Below are positions 61,371-64,000 of a DNA stretch of 64,000 nucleotides, piece after piece. The stretch's first letter is position 1. Each line of letters starts with the position of its first letter. The DNA lies in the NCBI GenBank assembly GCA_024711345.1, contig JANJTA010000013.1, forward strand, positions 1-64,000, in the 5' to 3' direction. Under the pieces are notes generated by a model that ran no database searches, was not told where the DNA came from, and was given only the letters and a program-made list of their open reading frames with translations. Source of the stretch: Rhodanobacter sp. (GTDB lineage Bacteria; Pseudomonadota; Gammaproteobacteria; Xanthomonadales; Rhodanobacteraceae). A program made the position numbers and the translations under genes.

Positions 61371-62315
61371 ATGAGCAAGATCCTGGTCATCGCCGAACAC
61401 CTCGGCGGCAAACTCAACTCATCCACCGCGCGCGCCGTGAGCGCCGCCGTCGCCGTGAAAGGCGAGGCGATCGACGTGCTGGTGCTGGCCGACAGCGTCG
61501 ACGCGATCGCTTCCGAAGCTGCGAAGATCGACGGCGTGAGCCGCGTGCTCACCGTCGCCCGGCCCGAGAACGCCCACCCGCTGGCCGCCGTGCTGGCGCC
61601 GCAGATCGCCAAGGCCGCGGCCGGCTACAGCCACGTGTTCGTGCCGTCCACCACGTTCGGCAAGGACGTCGCCCCGCGCGTCGCCGCCCTGCTCGGCGTG
61701 GCCCAGGTCAGCGACGTGATGAGCGTGGAAGGCCCACACACCTTCAAGCGCCCGATCTACGCCGGCAACGCGATCATCACGGTCGAAGCCGACCCGGCCC
61801 ACACCGTGGTCGCCACCATCCGCTCGGCCTCGTGGTCGGCCGCCGCCACCGGCGCCAACAACGCGCCGATCGAAACGCTGGCCATTGACGCCGCGTTGCC
61901 CACGCATACCCGTTTCGTCGAGCTGAAACAGGGTGCCAGTGACCGCCCCGACCTGCAGAGCGCCAGCAAAGTGGTCTCCGGCGGCCGCGGCGTCGGCTCG
62001 AAGGAGAACTTCGACATCATCTTCAAGTTCGCGGACAAGATCGGCGCCGCCGTCGGCGCCTCGCGCGCCGCCGTGGACGCCGGCTACGTGCCCAGCGACC
62101 TGCAGGTTGGCCAGACCGGCAAGATCATCGCCCCCGAGCTGTACATGGCCATCGGTATCTCCGGCGCCATCCAGCACCTCACCGGCATCAAGGACGCCGG
62201 CACCATCGTGGCGATCAACAAGGACGGCGAGGCGCCGATTTTCGAAGTGGCCGACTTTGGGCTGGTGGGGGATTTGTTCAAGCTCATCCCTGAACTCGAA
62301 CGAGCTATTGGCTGA
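61371..62315 (+). CDS. etfA: Electron transfer flavoprotein alpha subunit
   Basis: FAD-binding subunit of ETF. The 314-residue product has [24 protein letters not shown] at the N-terminus and the FAD domain ([70 protein letters not shown]). In Xanthomonas the O-antigen cluster is known to lie next to etfA, and here a rhamnan-synthesis-like gene follows on the opposite strand. The stop is 12 bp from that gene's stop. Confidence 0.96.
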   Translation: MSKILVIAEHLGGKLNSSTARAVSAAVAVKGEAIDVLVLADSVDAIASEAAKIDGVSRVLTVARPENAHPLAAVLAPQIAKAAAGYSHVFVPSTTFGKDVAPRVAALLGVAQVSDVMSVEGPHTFKRPIYAGNAIITVEADPAHTVVATIRSASWSAAATGANNAPIETLAIDAALPTHTRFVELKQGASDRPDLQSASKVVSGGRGVGSKENFDIIFKFADKIGAAVGASRAAVDAGYVPSDLQVGQTGKIIAPELYMAIGISGAIQHLTGIKDAGTIVAINKDGEAPIFEVADFGLVGDLFKLIPELERAIG

Positions 62316-62327
62316 ATCCACGCCCCA

Positions 62328-64000
62328 TCATCTGTCGTGTCCCGTCGGTGGCGCGCTTTTCCAGCGACGGTAAAGCGGGCGAAGCACTTTGGCGACACGT
62401 GGGAAACGGCGAACGAACGAGCGCCTTATCGCTAACACTAATTCGATCAACGCATCTCCGACAGTCGGAAGCTGAACGGCCAAACGCATGTTGACCGCCA
62501 TTCGCGATGGGCGATAACCCGCCTTTTTCCATTCGCTCAAGAACGCCACCTGGGCGTGGAAATCAGCGAAAGGCAGCATACTGGCGAGCTTCTGGAGCTT
62601 GTATTCGAGCATCGCATAAGTCCACGCGGCTTGATGCGAGCTGATGATTTGTTGCGTCGTGTAACCAGCGTCCTGCGCGGCGTAACAAATGATTCGCTCA
62701 AGCGCATGCCCCAAACTACCGTCGTGGGGATATGGCTCACCATCGAAATCCGTCCATTTCCAAGGATGCAAGAACAGTTTGCGTAGTGACTTTGGCCGAA
62801 ACCAGAACATGCCACCGAATGCGCCCACGGGCGTATCCGGGTCGAAAGGAACACGGATATCGAGATCGCGTGCCAAGGCCTGCACGCGCTCCCGATTGAC
62901 GAACCACACGTGTCCCATGGTTGGGTAAGCAATATGGACGAGTGGCGGCACGGCAACGCCTACAGTTGGCTTGTCCTTGAACATGTCCATTACGTTGGTA
63001 GTAAATCCCGGGCTGTTCAAGAGATTCTCGAACATATGTCGCTTGAACATGTTCGCTCTCCCTGCCCACACCTGCGGAGATCTCTTGGTGTGCAACCTGC
63101 AGACAAGATCGTAACGATCATCCAGAAATAAGTCGCGGCAGGTAATGAACAATGCCGACATGTCCCGCCCGCGATTTTCTTCGACAACACGGACAATGAT
63201 ATTGGCGACGTTTCGACGTCGTGCAACAGCCTGCTCGATGACAGCTTTCTTTCCGTCGTCATCGGTGGTCGCTATGAAATCGTGCGCACAAGGAATCGTA
63301 TCCGTGAGCGCAAGAATTTCATCCAGCATATCTGTGTAATACACGTGCACACACATCGCAATGCGACCGTAGGCCACCGTGCCGCCATTCAGCTTCAACC
63401 GCATGTCGGGTAGAACGCTGGTGAGTGCGGCATTGGTATTGATGGTGCGTAATTGCGCGTGGCGAATCACGCTGCGCCAGATCAAAGACTGATCGTACGC
63501 AGAAACCTGGTCGAGAATCCGTAGCGCCCTGGGCAGGTCGCCCGCATGGCGCTCCACGAGCAGCGGTTCCGCAGCAAAGACACATCGACTGATGAAAGGA
63601 TTGCGATCACGGATAGTTTCATCGACGTCGAATATGGCCGGACACTCCGTGCCGTACTTTTCCGATTTCAGATATGTTTCACATACGAATCCCTGTTGCA
63701 CGAAATGCGAGGTAAACAGGTCATCTTCTTCAAACGCGTTCCTCACATCCAGTCTGCGACGCCGCCAATATTTCCTAAAAGCCTCAGATCCGGTCAGCGA
63801 ACGTCGGATGGCCAGAAAATTTAAATCTAGGGAAAACGACTGTCCCGGTTCGCCTGAAAGCGAATCCGGTTTTCTTTCGGGGCGCGCAGTAATTCCCCAA
63901 AAATCGCAGGTTCGACTATCCATGGACGCAAATAATTCTTCCAGCGAAAAGAGCGGTCCAAAACAAGTGTCATCGACGAAAAGAATCTCGTCATAATTAC
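62328..64000 (-). CDS. Rhamnan synthesis F (RgpF)-like protein, 5' end beyond the window
   Basis: Surface polysaccharide synthesis protein of the RgpF family (PF05045). The region shows [72 protein letters not shown] and [15 protein letters not shown], all typical. A methionine at 63923 looks like a start, but the frame remains open to the right edge and encodes [21 protein letters not shown], which is itself a conserved RgpF segment. The gene is therefore truncated by the window. Composition is AT-rich, as expected of a transferred glycan locus. Confidence 0.9.
   Translation of the reverse strand, partial: NYDEILFVDDTCFGPLFSLEELFASMDSRTCDFWGITARPERKPDSLSGEPGQSFSLDLNFLAIRRSLTGSEAFRKYWRRRRLDVRNAFEEDDLFTSHFVQQGFVCETYLKSEKYGTECPAIFDVDETIRDRNPFISRCVFAAEPLLVERHAGDLPRALRILDQVSAYDQSLIWRSVIRHAQLRTINTNAALTSVLPDMRLKLNGGTVAYGRIAMCVHVYYTDMLDEILALTDTIPCAHDFIATTDDDGKKAVIEQAVARRRNVANIIVRVVEENRGRDMSALFITCRDLFLDDRYDLVCRLHTKRSPQVWAGRANMFKRHMFENLLNSPGFTTNVMDMFKDKPTVGVAVPPLVHIAYPTMGHVWFVNRERVQALARDLDIRVPFDPDTPVGAFGGMFWFRPKSLRKLFLHPWKWTDFDGEPYPHDGSLGHALERIICYAAQDAGYTTQQIISSHQAAWTYAMLEYKLQKLASMLPFADFHAQVAFLSEWKKAGYRPSRMAVNMRLAVQLPTVGDALIELVLAIRRSFVRRFPRVAKVLRPLYRRWKSAPPTGHDR

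Overview
The window is about 64 kb of very GC-rich, gene-dense chromosome from a gammaproteobacterium of the Xanthomonadales, most likely the Rhodanobacteraceae (Rhodanobacter, Dyella or Frateuria type). The signs are a Xanthomonas/Caulobacter-type TonB receptor, a metX-metB-hom order, dispersed repeats bearing a GTAGGAGC motif, a Xanthomonadales-type dispersed repeat near prfC, and an etfA gene beside glycan genes, which is where the Xanthomonas O-antigen locus sits. No rRNA, tRNA, CRISPR array, IS element or prophage was recognised. The first ~165 bases are G/C homopolymer and look like a poor contig end.

Layout. 1-3.9 kb: methionine operon metX-metB-hom (minus strand) behind a SAM-I riboswitch and three tandem met boxes. 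3.9-7.6 kb: peroxiredoxin, cysteine synthase, a 2OG-Fe oxygenase, DUF1304 protein and an M24 peptidase-like protein. 7.7-13.7 kb: a second-type EF-G, a TonB receptor, and mntP with a yybP-ykoY (Mn2+) riboswitch. 13.9-18.1 kb: M20 peptidase, then an AT-richer toxin-antitoxin-like islet (orphan TumA-like regulator, HTH-ImmA/IrrE protease, DUF4411 PIN-like protein) and a dispersed repeat. 18.2-24.8 kb: RF3, a CPBP protease, a CHASE3/HAMP/GAF hybrid histidine kinase and a REC-GGDEF diguanylate cyclase. 24.8-29.4 kb: fatty-acid unit (hydrolase, fadE, thioesterase-like) divergent from a TetR regulator. 29.5-48 kb: pckG; ECF sigma, anti-sigma-like protein and DUF4097; GAF-GAF-GGDEF-EAL protein; hslO; mtgA; CBS protein; transporter; GMC oxidoreductase; M48 protease and lemA; serine hydrolase; TonB. 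48.2-57.2 kb: metJ fused to a histone-H1-like tail, gcvT/gcvH, cysD-cysNC, an amidase and ETF-QO. 57.2-64 kb: glycosyltransferases, galE, etfBA and a 5'-truncated RgpF-like glycan gene running off the right edge.

The most unusual part is methionine control. The product at 48234-48767 is a clear MetJ repressor (residues 1-78) that lacks the usual C-terminal part. It continues in frame into a ~99-residue Lys/Ala/Pro tail like bacterial histone H1. Tandem met boxes (AGACGTCT type) lie over its own putative promoter. Three more lie next to a perfect -35 box in front of metX, whose transcript then begins with a SAM-I riboswitch. The window therefore appears to hold a regulator and its target in which two unrelated SAM sensors, a protein at the promoter and an RNA in the leader, act in series on one operon, and in which the repressor has gained a nucleoid-protein-like tail.

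Other links: ETF (etfBA) and ETF-QO serve FadE and other acyl-CoA dehydrogenases; cysD-cysNC and cysK form sulfate activation and cysteine synthesis upstream of methionine; two c-di-GMP enzymes and a large hybrid kinase suggest signalling input; GTAGGAGC repeats sit at gene ends and supply several stop codons.
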